Shown here: in pieces, positions 6,024-12,014 of the stretch
Position numbering within the stretch: position 1 is the stretch's first letter
Layout: every line of letters begins with the position of its first letter
Assembly: GCA_030624945.1 (NCBI GenBank)
Contig: JAUXJB010000025.1
Span: forward strand, 1-12,014
Source of the DNA: Deltaproteobacteria bacterium
GTDB lineage: Bacteria > Myxococcota_A > UBA9160 > SZUA-336
DNA: 12,014 nt
Direction of reading: 5' to 3'
Made by a program: the position numbers and the translations under genes
Notes under the pieces: generated by a model
Databases searched by the model: none
Seen by the model: only the letters and a program-made list of their open reading frames with translations
What the model was told of the DNA's origin: nothing

Positions 6024-6153
6024 CCGTCCCAGAGGGAGATCGCTGGGCCGATCCAACCACCCGATCCGCGACGCTACCGTTGCTTCCTTCCGGACCTGGC
6101 GGAGTTCACGAGCGTACCGCCGGCCGGGACCCAGCGATCACCCTCGGGGACGG
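6024..6153 (-). ncRNA. ffs: Signal recognition particle RNA (small bacterial 4.5S type)
   Basis: The minus strand at 6100-6077 reads the hallmark SRP core GCCAGGTCCGGAAGGAAGCA followed by ACGG: the GGAA apical loop (6091-6088) and the symmetric and asymmetric internal loops that bind Ffh. The flanks fold into one long rod. GATCGCTGGG (6139-6130) pairs perfectly with CCCAGCGATC (6047-6038). The stem extends outward to 6153/6024 with only two mismatches in 24 positions. The rod is 130 nt; the mature RNA may be trimmed (E. coli 4.5S is 114 nt). The RNA scaffolds Ffh and speeds its interaction with FtsY in co-translational membrane targeting. It ends about 27 nt before the dnaX start, a known neighbour. 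The 5' part overlaps the last 26 codons of the M20 peptidase gene on the same strand. Confidence 0.95.
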
Positions 6154-7450
6154 ACGCCGGTGACAATACCTCCCGGCCAGATGGGCGTAAAGCGAGGCGT
6201 CGCAACAGGATCGCGCTGATCACGGCGCGCTCGGGCAGGCTGTCGAGGACGACGAACTCGCGGTCCGTGTGCGCCGCACCGCCGCGCACGCCCAGCGAAT
6301 CCAGAGTGGGCAAGCCAAGCGCGCCCATCAGCGAACCGTCGGTCCCTCCCCCGACATGAATCGGATCGGGAGCCTCGAATCCCACGGCCCGGGCGATCTC
6401 CGCGTGCAGCTCGAGCAGCTCCCGCACCGCCGGCGTATCGCGCTTCGGCGGGCGGTGCAGCGCTCCCCACAGCTCACCCGTGGTCCCCTCCACGTGGTCG
6501 TGCCGGGCGATCTGCTCGACGCGCTCGCGGATTTCCCGGCCCTGAGCCAGCTCGTCGTAGCGCAGATCGATCCAGGCCTCCGCGTACTCGGGGATGATGT
6601 TGCGCCTCGTGCCCCCCTCGAAGATCCCGGTGTTGAGCGTCACCCCCGCACCGTAGTCCGTGAGGGCCTCGATCTCGATCACCTTGCGGGCGAGCGCGAG
6701 CACTGCGCTGCGGCCCTTGCTGTGGGAGCTTCCCGCGTGCGCGGCCCATCCCTTTACGGTCAGGTAGAACTGCCCGAGCCCGCGGCGCGAGCTGACCATC
6801 TCGCCACCGGCCCGGGCGCTCTCGAAGACAAAGCCCAGCGTGGCCGTACGGGTCTCCTCCTCGATGCGCGCGCGCGAGGCGAGCGAGCCGATCTCCTCGT
6901 CGCAGTTCAGGACCACGGTCCAGTGAGCGCGATCCAGAAGGCCGCCGTCGGCCAGGGCACGCAGCGCGTAGAGCAGCACGACGAGCCCGCCCTTCATGTC
7001 GGCGACCCCGGGCCCGATCGCGCGGCCCGGGTCGTCCGGGTCGACGCGGTAGGTCTGAAAGGGGGAGTCCGGCTCGAAGACGGTGTCGTAGTGGCCGACG
7101 AGGAGGAAGCGTTGCCCGCCCTCGGGCGGACCGGGGCGGCGCGCGACGAGCAGCGGGCCCATCGTCACGCGCCCGCGGCCCGGATACGCGAGCTCCGGGG
7201 ACTCGGACTCCACCTCGAAGCCGAGCTCGGTCAGGGCCGGGGCGAGCAGCGCGGCAAAGGCTTCGAGCCCCGGGCGGTTCCAGGTGCCCGTGTTCATGCC
7301 CGCCCAGCGCTCGAGCAGCGAGACCATCTCGTCGCGGCGCGCCTCGACGCGGGACCGGATCTCGTGTTCCTCGGGATCGAGCTCGGCCGCGCCGGGAAGC
7401 GGCGCCACCAGCGCGAGAGCCAGCAGCATGTAGGCGGCCCTGCGCCGCAA
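6074..7450 (-). CDS. M20 family (CPG2-like) zinc metallopeptidase, exported
   Basis: The 458-residue product has the M20 layout: GHYDTV with His120 and Asp122, GPGVADMKGG with Asp151, NCDEEIG with Glu185/Glu186, Glu210 in VFES, a dimerisation-type segment VKGWAAHAGSSHSKGR, and GGGTDGS plus AAHTDREFV with His394. The order and wording follow Pseudomonas carboxypeptidase G2, so it should release C-terminal glutamate or similar from amides or dipeptides with two zinc ions. The substrate is not readable. The TTG start at 7450 is preferred. It gives a signal peptide of the MRRRAAYMLLALALVAPLPGAA type and has GAGG 9 nt upstream. ATG starts at 7429 (no charged n-region) and 7501 (adjacent to the divergent kinase ATG) are alternatives. 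The fold ends near residue 420. Residues 433-458 and the TAG stop are encoded inside the SRP RNA gene. Confidence 0.9.
   Translation of the reverse strand: MRRRAAYMLLALALVAPLPGAAELDPEEHEIRSRVEARRDEMVSLLERWAGMNTGTWNRPGLEAFAALLAPALTELGFEVESESPELAYPGRGRVTMGPLLVARRPGPPEGGQRFLLVGHYDTVFEPDSPFQTYRVDPDDPGRAIGPGVADMKGGLVVLLYALRALADGGLLDRAHWTVVLNCDEEIGSLASRARIEEETRTATLGFVFESARAGGEMVSSRRGLGQFYLTVKGWAAHAGSSHSKGRSAVLALARKVIEIEALTDYGAGVTLNTGIFEGGTRRNIIPEYAEAWIDLRYDELAQGREIRERVEQIARHDHVEGTTGELWGALHRPPKRDTPAVRELLELHAEIARAVGFEAPDPIHVGGGTDGSLMGALGLPTLDSLGVRGGAAHTDREFVVLDSLPERAVISAILLRRLALRPSGREVLSPASVPEGDRWVPAGGTLVNSARSGRKQR
6163..6191 (-). promoter_or_regulatory. Promoter of the SRP RNA gene, inside the peptidase gene
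   Basis: On the minus strand, TTTACG (6191-6186) and TATTGT (6168-6163) are separated by exactly 17 nt, each matching the sigma70 consensus at four of six positions. A start about 7 nt downstream falls at 6155-6156, right at the outer end of the SRP RNA rod. The agreement between the predicted start and the RNA fold is the main support. It may also supply transcript to dnaX-ybaB-recR. Confidence 0.6.
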
Positions 7451-7459
7451 ATTCGCGCA

Positions 7460-7463
7460 CCTC
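7460..7463 (-). promoter_or_regulatory. Shine-Dalgarno supporting a TTG start of the peptidase
   Basis: GAGG on the minus strand, 9 nt before TTG at 7450. It supports the start that yields an Arg-rich n-region and a complete signal peptide. The neighbouring ATG candidates have no comparable site. Confidence 0.45.
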
Positions 7464-7501
7464 GGAGGGTAGGACCCGCCATAGTACCGTACACTGGACA
7501 T

Positions 7502-8437
7502 ATGGCTCCCCGGCGCGTCTCCCTCCCGATCGGGCTCACCGTTGGCCTCGTGACGCTCGCGCTCGCGCTGACGGCGGGCTGGCAGGTTCTCGTCGCCCGG
7601 GAGTTCGCGGCCTGGGCCGAGGGCTTTGCCGCGGTTCACTGGCTGCTCGTGATCCTGGGTTCGACCTTCTTCGTGACGATCATCACCGTGGCGATCCTGC
7701 AGGGCGTCTGGCTGGTGCGCGAGATCCGCACGAACCAGCGCCAGCAGAACTTCCTCGATGCGGTCAGCCACGAGTTGCACACGCCCCTGGCGTCTCTCCG
7801 GCTATACGTGGACACGCTGCAGGGGAAGTCGCTCGACCCCGGGCAACGCGACGAGTTCCTCGAGGTCATGTCGGACGACATCCACCGCTTGCAGCGGACG
7901 ATCAACCAGATCCTGAGCGCGGCGAGCACGGACGAGCGCAAGAACCGCCGCACCCAGGTCGACCTGCGGCGTCTGCTGGGGGAGTGCGTGGAGGACGCGC
8001 GCGAGCACCACAGTCTCGACGAGGATGAAGTACGACTCGAGGTTCCCGGCGCCGCGCGCGTGCGCGGCGACCTCGAGCAGCTGCGCGTCGCCTTTCGCAA
8101 CCTGATCGAGAACGCAATTCACTACACCGGCGGCAATACGCGGGTCGACGTGCGCGTGCGCCCCGCTTCGGGGCGAAAGCTAGAGATCGAGGTTGAGGAC
8201 CAGGGGATCGGGCTGCCCGAGTCGGCCCTGGCTCGCGTATTCCAGCGCTTCCAGCGTCTCTCGCAGGAAGCCGTGCGCGGGCCCAGCGGTCTCGGCCTGG
8301 GGCTCTACATCGTGCGCAACGTGGTTCGCAGCCACGGCGGCTCCGTACGGGCCGAGAGCGATGGAGAGGGCAAGGGCAGTCGGTTCATCGTCACGCTTCC
8401 CGGACAGCTCGATGAATCCATCCATACTGCTCGTTGA
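7502..8437 (+). CDS. Membrane sensor histidine kinase
   Basis: The 311-residue product is a compact two-TM kinase. Transmembrane segments lie at about 9-31 and 46-71, with only about 15 residues between them, so there is almost no periplasmic sensor domain. There follow HisKA with SHELHTP (phospho-acceptor His90) and the HATPase_c boxes: N box RNLIENAIHY (199-208), G1 DQGIG (233-237), F box VFQRFQRL, and G2 GLGLGL (263-268). No HAMP or PAS domain is evident. Such small-loop kinases usually sense through the membrane or through a partner protein. The ATG at 7502 abuts an opposing ATG at 7501 in CATATG. The frame is open for 1.2 kb upstream but carries no homology there. No good Shine-Dalgarno or promoter is visible in 7451-7501; an inverted repeat GTAC-C-GTAC lies at about 7484-7492. 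The 3' end overlaps the response regulator by 26 nt. Confidence 0.93.
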   Translation: MAPRRVSLPIGLTVGLVTLALALTAGWQVLVAREFAAWAEGFAAVHWLLVILGSTFFVTIITVAILQGVWLVREIRTNQRQQNFLDAVSHELHTPLASLRLYVDTLQGKSLDPGQRDEFLEVMSDDIHRLQRTINQILSAASTDERKNRRTQVDLRRLLGECVEDAREHHSLDEDEVRLEVPGAARVRGDLEQLRVAFRNLIENAIHYTGGNTRVDVRVRPASGRKLEIEVEDQGIGLPESALARVFQRFQRLSQEAVRGPSGLGLGLYIVRNVVRSHGGSVRAESDGEGKGSRFIVTLPGQLDESIHTAR

Positions 8438-9113
8438 GGACGAGGAGCACCTCGCCCGCGGCCTGCGCTTCAACTTCGAGGCCGAGGGCTACCGCGTGGA
8501 TGTATTCGAGCGCGGCGAAGATGCGCTCGAACAACTCGAGATCGCTGCCAAAGACCCCGTCGACCTCGTCATCCTCGACGTGATGCTCCCCGGCATCTCC
8601 GGCTTCGAGGTTCTCGAGCGCCTGCGAGCGCGAGAGAACCCCGTCCCCGTCTTGCTCCTCACGGCCCGCGACACCAACCAGGACATCGTTAGAGGTCTCG
8701 ACATGGGCGCGGACGACTACCTCACCAAGCCCTTCTCGCTGCCTGTCCTCATGGCGCGCGTCCGCACCCTGCTCCGGCGTACGACGAACACCGACGAGGA
8801 GAGCGCGAGTCAGCGCCCCTTCCAGATAGGCAAGGTGACCGTCTACCCACAGCGCTTCGAGATCGAGCGCGAAGGCGAGCGCCTGAGGCTCACCGCAATG
8901 GAACTCTCCCTGCTCTCGCTGCTCTTCGCCCGCCGAGGCACGGCTGTGAGCCGAGGCGAGATCCTGGAGCAGGTCTGGGACCTCCACCCCGACACCCGCA
9001 CGCGCGTCGTCGACACCTTCGTCCTCCGCCTCCGCAAACTGATCGAGCCCGACCCCTCCACCCCCAGACACCTGCTATCGGTCCGCTCCTTCGGCTACCG
9101 GCTGGAGGCCTAG
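8412..9113 (+). CDS. OmpR/PhoB-family response regulator
   Basis: The 233-residue product has a receiver domain (about 4-118) with the acidic pocket VEDEE (Asp10/Glu11), phospho-acceptor Asp56 in VILDVMLPG, Thr84 in LLLTARD and Lys106 in LTKPF. A winged-helix DNA-binding domain (about 132-231) includes RLTAMELSLLSLL, the RVVDTFVLRLRKLI recognition helix and the closing SVRSFGYRLEA hairpin. It should be phosphorylated by the overlapping upstream kinase and bind tandem repeats near target promoters. The ATG lies within the kinase gene (26-nt overlap), without a strong Shine-Dalgarno, so translation is likely coupled. All conserved phosphorylation residues are intact. Its targets are unknown; the SDR gene 3 nt downstream is probably in the same transcript. 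Confidence 0.95.
   Translation: MNPSILLVEDEEHLARGLRFNFEAEGYRVDVFERGEDALEQLEIAAKDPVDLVILDVMLPGISGFEVLERLRARENPVPVLLLTARDTNQDIVRGLDMGADDYLTKPFSLPVLMARVRTLLRRTTNTDEESASQRPFQIGKVTVYPQRFEIEREGERLRLTAMELSLLSLLFARRGTAVSRGEILEQVWDLHPDTRTRVVDTFVLRLRKLIEPDPSTPRHLLSVRSFGYRLEA
9104..9108 (+). promoter_or_regulatory. Shine-Dalgarno for the GTG-started SDR gene
   Basis: GGAGG, 8 nt before the GTG at 9117 and inside the last codons of the response regulator gene. It justifies a GTG start in a position where no nearby ATG exists. Confidence 0.65.
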
Positions 9114-9116
9114 CCG

Positions 9117-10028
9117 GTGAGCCGCGTCGATCTGGTCACGGGAGCCTTCGGCTTCACGGGCCGACACATCGCGAAGCGACTCCTCGACCGCGGCATCCAG
9201 GTGCGAACACTCACGGGGAGAGCGGCACCTCCGAACTCGACCATCGAGGCCCTGCCCTACTCGTTCGACGATCCCGTTCGGCTCGCCAAGAGCCTGGAGG
9301 GCGTCCACACCCTCCACAACACCTACTGGGTTCGCTTCGATCACAGGCACGCCACGTACAAAGCGGCGGTAAGCAATACGCGCAGCCTGTTCCGCGCAGC
9401 TCAGGCCGCAGGCGTCCGTCGGGTCGTACACGTGAGCATCGCGAACCCCTCGGAGAACTCCGACCTCCCATACTATGAAGGCAAGGCACAGCTCGAGCGA
9501 GACCTGATCGACTCGGACCTCTCATACGCGATCCTGCGACCGACCGTGCTCTTCGGCGACCGAGGCATCCTGATCAACAACATCGCCTGGCTCCTCCGCC
9601 GCCTCTCCGTATTCGCCATCGTCGGGAGCGGCGCCTACAGCCTCCAGCCCGCACACGTGGACGACCTGGCGCGGTTAGCCGTCGAGGCGGGCGACCACGA
9701 TGGGCCGCAGGTCTCCGATATCGCCGGCCCCGAAACCTACACCTACGAAGACCTCGTCCTACTGATCCGCGACACGATCGGCAGCCGAGCCCGACTCGTG
9801 CACGTTCCAACACCCATCGGCCTCTGGACAGCCCGGGCGATGGGCCTCCTCCTGCGCGACATCCTCGTCACCCGCGAAGAGCTCATCGGTCTACAGCGCA
9901 ACACCCTCGTCTCGCAAGAACAACCCCGCGGCCAGATCCACCTGTCCGACTGGCTCCGCGAGCACAGCGACTCCGTCGGTACCGAGTACATATCCGAGCT
10001 CGCACTGCACTACAGAGCCAAGGTGTGA
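9117..10028 (+). CDS. Atypical/extended SDR (NmrA/NDUFA9-like) NAD(P)-binding protein
   Basis: The 303-residue product has an N-terminal Rossmann motif GAFGFTG (9-15) and a short variable region. VVHVSIANPSEN (around 103-114) is followed by a YxxxK pair in PYYEGKAQLE (Tyr119, Lys123), then ILRPTVLFGDRG. This arrangement is typical of atypical SDRs related to NmrA and to the complex I accessory subunit NDUFA9. Such proteins are NAD(P)-dependent epimerases or reductases, or nucleotide-sensing regulators; the substrate cannot be told. The motifs YSLQPAHVDDLARL and DIAGPETYTYEDL are common to the NDUFA9-like branch. The GTG start has GGAGG 8 nt upstream and sits 3 nt after the regulator stop, so it is probably the third gene of the kinase-regulator operon. 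No membrane segment is obvious, apart from a mildly hydrophobic stretch at 155-170. Confidence 0.88.
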   Translation: MSRVDLVTGAFGFTGRHIAKRLLDRGIQVRTLTGRAAPPNSTIEALPYSFDDPVRLAKSLEGVHTLHNTYWVRFDHRHATYKAAVSNTRSLFRAAQAAGVRRVVHVSIANPSENSDLPYYEGKAQLERDLIDSDLSYAILRPTVLFGDRGILINNIAWLLRRLSVFAIVGSGAYSLQPAHVDDLARLAVEAGDHDGPQVSDIAGPETYTYEDLVLLIRDTIGSRARLVHVPTPIGLWTARAMGLLLRDILVTREELIGLQRNTLVSQEQPRGQIHLSDWLREHSDSVGTEYISELALHYRAKV

Positions 10029-10057
10029 GATCCGCCGCCGCCACCTGGCCCTCCTCC

Positions 10058-10079
10058 CAACTCCCCCCGAGGGGAGTTG
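10058..10079. terminator. Hairpin between convergent SDR and NhaC genes
   Basis: CAACTCCCC (10058-10066) pairs perfectly with GGGGAGTTG (10071-10079) around a CCGA loop. It lies 30 nt after the SDR stop and 57 nt past the end of the opposing antiporter gene. There is no T-tract on either strand. It is probably a shared transcription end or 3' stabiliser, similar in placement to the hairpin at 344-375. Confidence 0.55.
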
Positions 10080-10135
10080 TTGCGGTGACTCCGGAAGCGC
10101 TACGCGGACGCCGTCGGCTTTCACCTGGCCTGCAG

Positions 10136-12014
10136 CTAGCTCTCCGCGCTTCCGCCAAACAGCAACAGCGTGCCGAGCATCGCGGCGAGGGCGGAGGCGA
10201 GCGCCAGGGGGAAGGACCAGAAGTCGAAGGCGAGGGCGGGGAGGTAGCCCGCGACGACGGCGACCGCGGCGACCAGCAGGGCGTAGGGGACCTGGGTGCG
10301 CACGTGGTCGATGTGGTCGCTGGCACTGGCCATCGAGGAGAGGACGGTGGTGTCGGAGATCGGGGAGCAGTGGTCGCCGAAGATCGAGCCCTCGAGCACG
10401 GCGCCGATGCAGACGAGCACCATGCCGAGCGAACCGATCGGGTGGTCCACGCCCACGGCGGCGGCCAGACCCACGACGTTTGGCAGCAGGATGGACATGG
10501 TTCCCCACGATGTCCCCGTCGCGAACGACACGCCGCTGGCCGCGAGGAAGAGCAGTGTCGGTAGCCACAGGGCGTCCACCCGACCCGCGGTGAGCGCGAC
10601 CAGGTAGTCGGCGGTGCCCACGTCCTGGCAGATGCTCCCGATCATCCAGGCCTCGAACAGGATGACCAGCGCCACGTACAGGGCCCGCGTGCTGACCAGG
10701 GCCGAGCGGGCGGCGTCGGCGCCCGGCAGGTGTCCCCTGCGCGTGCGCAGACGACCCGCGAGCGCAAAGCCTGTGAGCGTTCCGGCCGCGGCGAATACGC
10801 CCACGTACACCAGCGGTGCCGGGAGCACGTTCGCGCCCAGCCACTGCTGAACCGGCGGTCCCAGACCGAACGCGGCGGCAAGGCCGGCGACGATGCCCGC
10901 GCGCAGCGCGTTCGACCCGCACAGGAAGGTCGCGAGCAGCAGACCGGCGGTGCTCGCCCCGAGCAGTGCAGCCGCGCCGCTTCCCTCCAGCAACACGCCG
11001 GTGACGCCCTCGACGGTCATGAGCCGTGCGGGATCCTCGGACAGCACCCCGAAGCCACCGCCCCTGCGGAAGATCTCCTCCAGCGCGACCCCCACCACAC
11101 ACAGTATGGGAGCCACGGCGTTGCGCGCGCGCGGGAGCAGGTCGGAGCTCGCCCGGAGATCCGTCATCTCCGCGGAGACCATCGGCATCCCGCCGTCGCG
11201 CACGAGCTGGCCCGTCCTGCGCGCGCGCCGCTCGGCTCCGCGCATCGGTCCGAAATCGCGCCCGGTCCAGATCACGAGCGCGACGAAGCAGAGCGCGAAG
11301 ATGCTGTAGAAGCGGTAGGGAAGCGTCTGGAAGAAGATCGCGTACGCGGTCTCCACGATCCCGGCGGCCGGAAGCTGCGGAGCGTAGGTCGATACCTCGA
11401 ACGCGATCCAGGTCGACACCACGGAGAGACCGGCGACCGGGGCGGCCGTGCTGTCGACGATGTAAGCGAGCTTCTCGCGCGAGATCCGCAGACGATCCGT
11501 GAGCGGGCGCATGGAGTTCCCGACGATCAGGCAGTTCGAGTAGTCGTCGAAGAAGAGCCCGAGCCCCGCCGCGAACGCCACCGCCAGGGTCGAGCGCACG
11601 CCGCGCGCGAAGCGCTGCACCTGCTGGACCATGCCCTGCACGCCGCCGCTCCGGGTCATGACTCCCACCATCGCGACCAGTGCCACGGTGAAGCCGATGA
11701 TCTCGATGCGGAACGAGTCCAGGAGCTCGCGCCGCAGGTAGACGGCGAAGACGTCCCAGAGACCTCCGGGCACCACCAGCAGTGCCGCGCTCCCCGCCTG
11801 TATGCGCATGAGGATCGCCCCCGACAGGATCCCGAGGAACAGCGCGCTGATGGTCGCGCGGAAGGCCAGCGCCACCGAGATCGCGATCAGCGGTGGCAGG
11901 AGAGCGGTCCGCGCGGGAACGATCCACGGACCGATCGGGTCGAAGCGATCTACCTGGCCGGCATGCCGCAGCCCCGCATGCAGATAGAGCTCCGACCCCG
12001 CTCGTTCCAGGTCC
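10136..12014 (-). CDS. NhaC-family Na+/H+ antiporter, 5' end outside window
   Basis: The frame is open from the right edge to a TAG at 10138-10136 and gives 625 residues. Many hydrophobic segments are present. The family motifs are also present: FFDDYSNCLIVGNSMRPLTD, STAAPVAGLSVVSTWIAFE, SFATGTSWGTMSILLPN and GSIFGDHCSPISDTTVLSS. These fit the NhaC/IT-superfamily antiporters that exchange cytoplasmic Na+ for H+. Specificity could also be for organic substrates, as in MleN-type malate/lactate exchange. A GTG at 11875 is a possible internal start, but it falls in the middle of a first transmembrane segment (TALLPPLIAISVALAFRATI). Upstream of it the frame continues without a stop and without any ATG, GTG or TTG up to 12014. 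The true start is therefore beyond the window. A charged loop (about 210-245 from the GTG) splits the membrane segments. It is convergent with the SDR gene. Confidence 0.9.
   Translation of the reverse strand, partial: DLERAGSELYLHAGLRHAGQVDRFDPIGPWIVPARTALLPPLIAISVALAFRATISALFLGILSGAILMRIQAGSAALLVVPGGLWDVFAVYLRRELLDSFRIEIIGFTVALVAMVGVMTRSGGVQGMVQQVQRFARGVRSTLAVAFAAGLGLFFDDYSNCLIVGNSMRPLTDRLRISREKLAYIVDSTAAPVAGLSVVSTWIAFEVSTYAPQLPAAGIVETAYAIFFQTLPYRFYSIFALCFVALVIWTGRDFGPMRGAERRARRTGQLVRDGGMPMVSAEMTDLRASSDLLPRARNAVAPILCVVGVALEEIFRRGGGFGVLSEDPARLMTVEGVTGVLLEGSGAAALLGASTAGLLLATFLCGSNALRAGIVAGLAAAFGLGPPVQQWLGANVLPAPLVYVGVFAAAGTLTGFALAGRLRTRRGHLPGADAARSALVSTRALYVALVILFEAWMIGSICQDVGTADYLVALTAGRVDALWLPTLLFLAASGVSFATGTSWGTMSILLPNVVGLAAAVGVDHPIGSLGMVLVCIGAVLEGSIFGDHCSPISDTTVLSSMASASDHIDHVRTQVPYALLVAAVAVVAGYLPALAFDFWSFPLALASALAAMLGTLLLFGGSAES

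Noticed and set aside
5998..6060. 21-codon N-terminal extension of DnaX
   Set aside because: It runs into the SRP RNA 3' arm, lacks homology, and the start at 5997 has AGGAAG at proper spacing and the family N-terminus.
6269..7501. Upstream extension of the histidine kinase frame
   Set aside because: It lies opposite the M20 peptidase gene, shows no domain, and the kinase's first transmembrane segment begins just after the ATG at 7502.
1..12014. Mobile element, CRISPR, phage or tRNA content
   Set aside because: No repeat array, transposase or integrase motif, or cloverleaf was found on either strand; gene content is chromosomal core plus signalling.

Overview
The window is GC-rich, densely packed bacterial chromosome. 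The gene set points to a deltaproteobacterial or Myxococcota-like organism: a Myxococcus-type mglB-mglA pair, a cyclic di-GMP (GEMM-I) riboswitch in front of an HDOD gene, and a small bacterial SRP RNA next to dnaX-ybaB-recR. This placement is inferred from family resemblance read by eye, not from a database search. I see no insertion sequence, phage gene, tRNA or CRISPR array.

Layout, left to right. Positions 1-337 (+) hold the 3' part of a GFA/CENP-V-type zinc protein. A hairpin at 344-375 separates it from a convergent HDOD-domain gene (384-1361, -). The HDOD leader (1363-1473, -) is a c-di-GMP-I riboswitch aptamer whose outer stem buries the HDOD Shine-Dalgarno. Next on the minus strand, read from high to low coordinates, come mglB (3020-3508), mglA (2411-3004) and an alpha/beta-hydrolase-fold gene (1559-2389) with Phe at the nucleophile position. 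A possible promoter for this trio lies at 3559-3588. Upstream of it is the housekeeping cluster dnaX (4585-5997), ybaB (4250-4588) and recR (3642-4250), joined by 4-nt and 1-nt overlaps. Just before dnaX lies the SRP RNA gene ffs (about 6024-6153, -) with its own promoter-like sequence. The 3' end of an M20/CPG2-like metallopeptidase gene (6074-7450, -) runs into ffs, so its last 26 codons and its stop lie inside the RNA gene.

Divergent from the peptidase is a plus-strand run: a two-TM sensor histidine kinase (7502-8437), an OmpR/PhoB response regulator (8412-9113, overlapping) and an atypical SDR/NmrA-like NAD(P)-binding protein (GTG start at 9117, 3 nt after the regulator). A 9-bp hairpin at 10058-10079 separates these from a convergent NhaC-family Na+/H+ antiporter gene (10136 to the right edge, -), whose reading frame stays open to the window end and is therefore 5'-truncated here.

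Functional reading. The left half joins cell-polarity GTPase control (MglA with its GAP MglB) to a nearby HDOD signalling protein whose expression is predicted to respond to c-di-GMP. The central part is DNA replication and repair plus protein targeting. The right half is envelope sensing, ion transport and peptide or amide hydrolysis. The points most worth a second look are the riboswitch/HDOD unit beside mglBA, the peptidase-SRP RNA overlap, and the nucleophile-less hydrolase.
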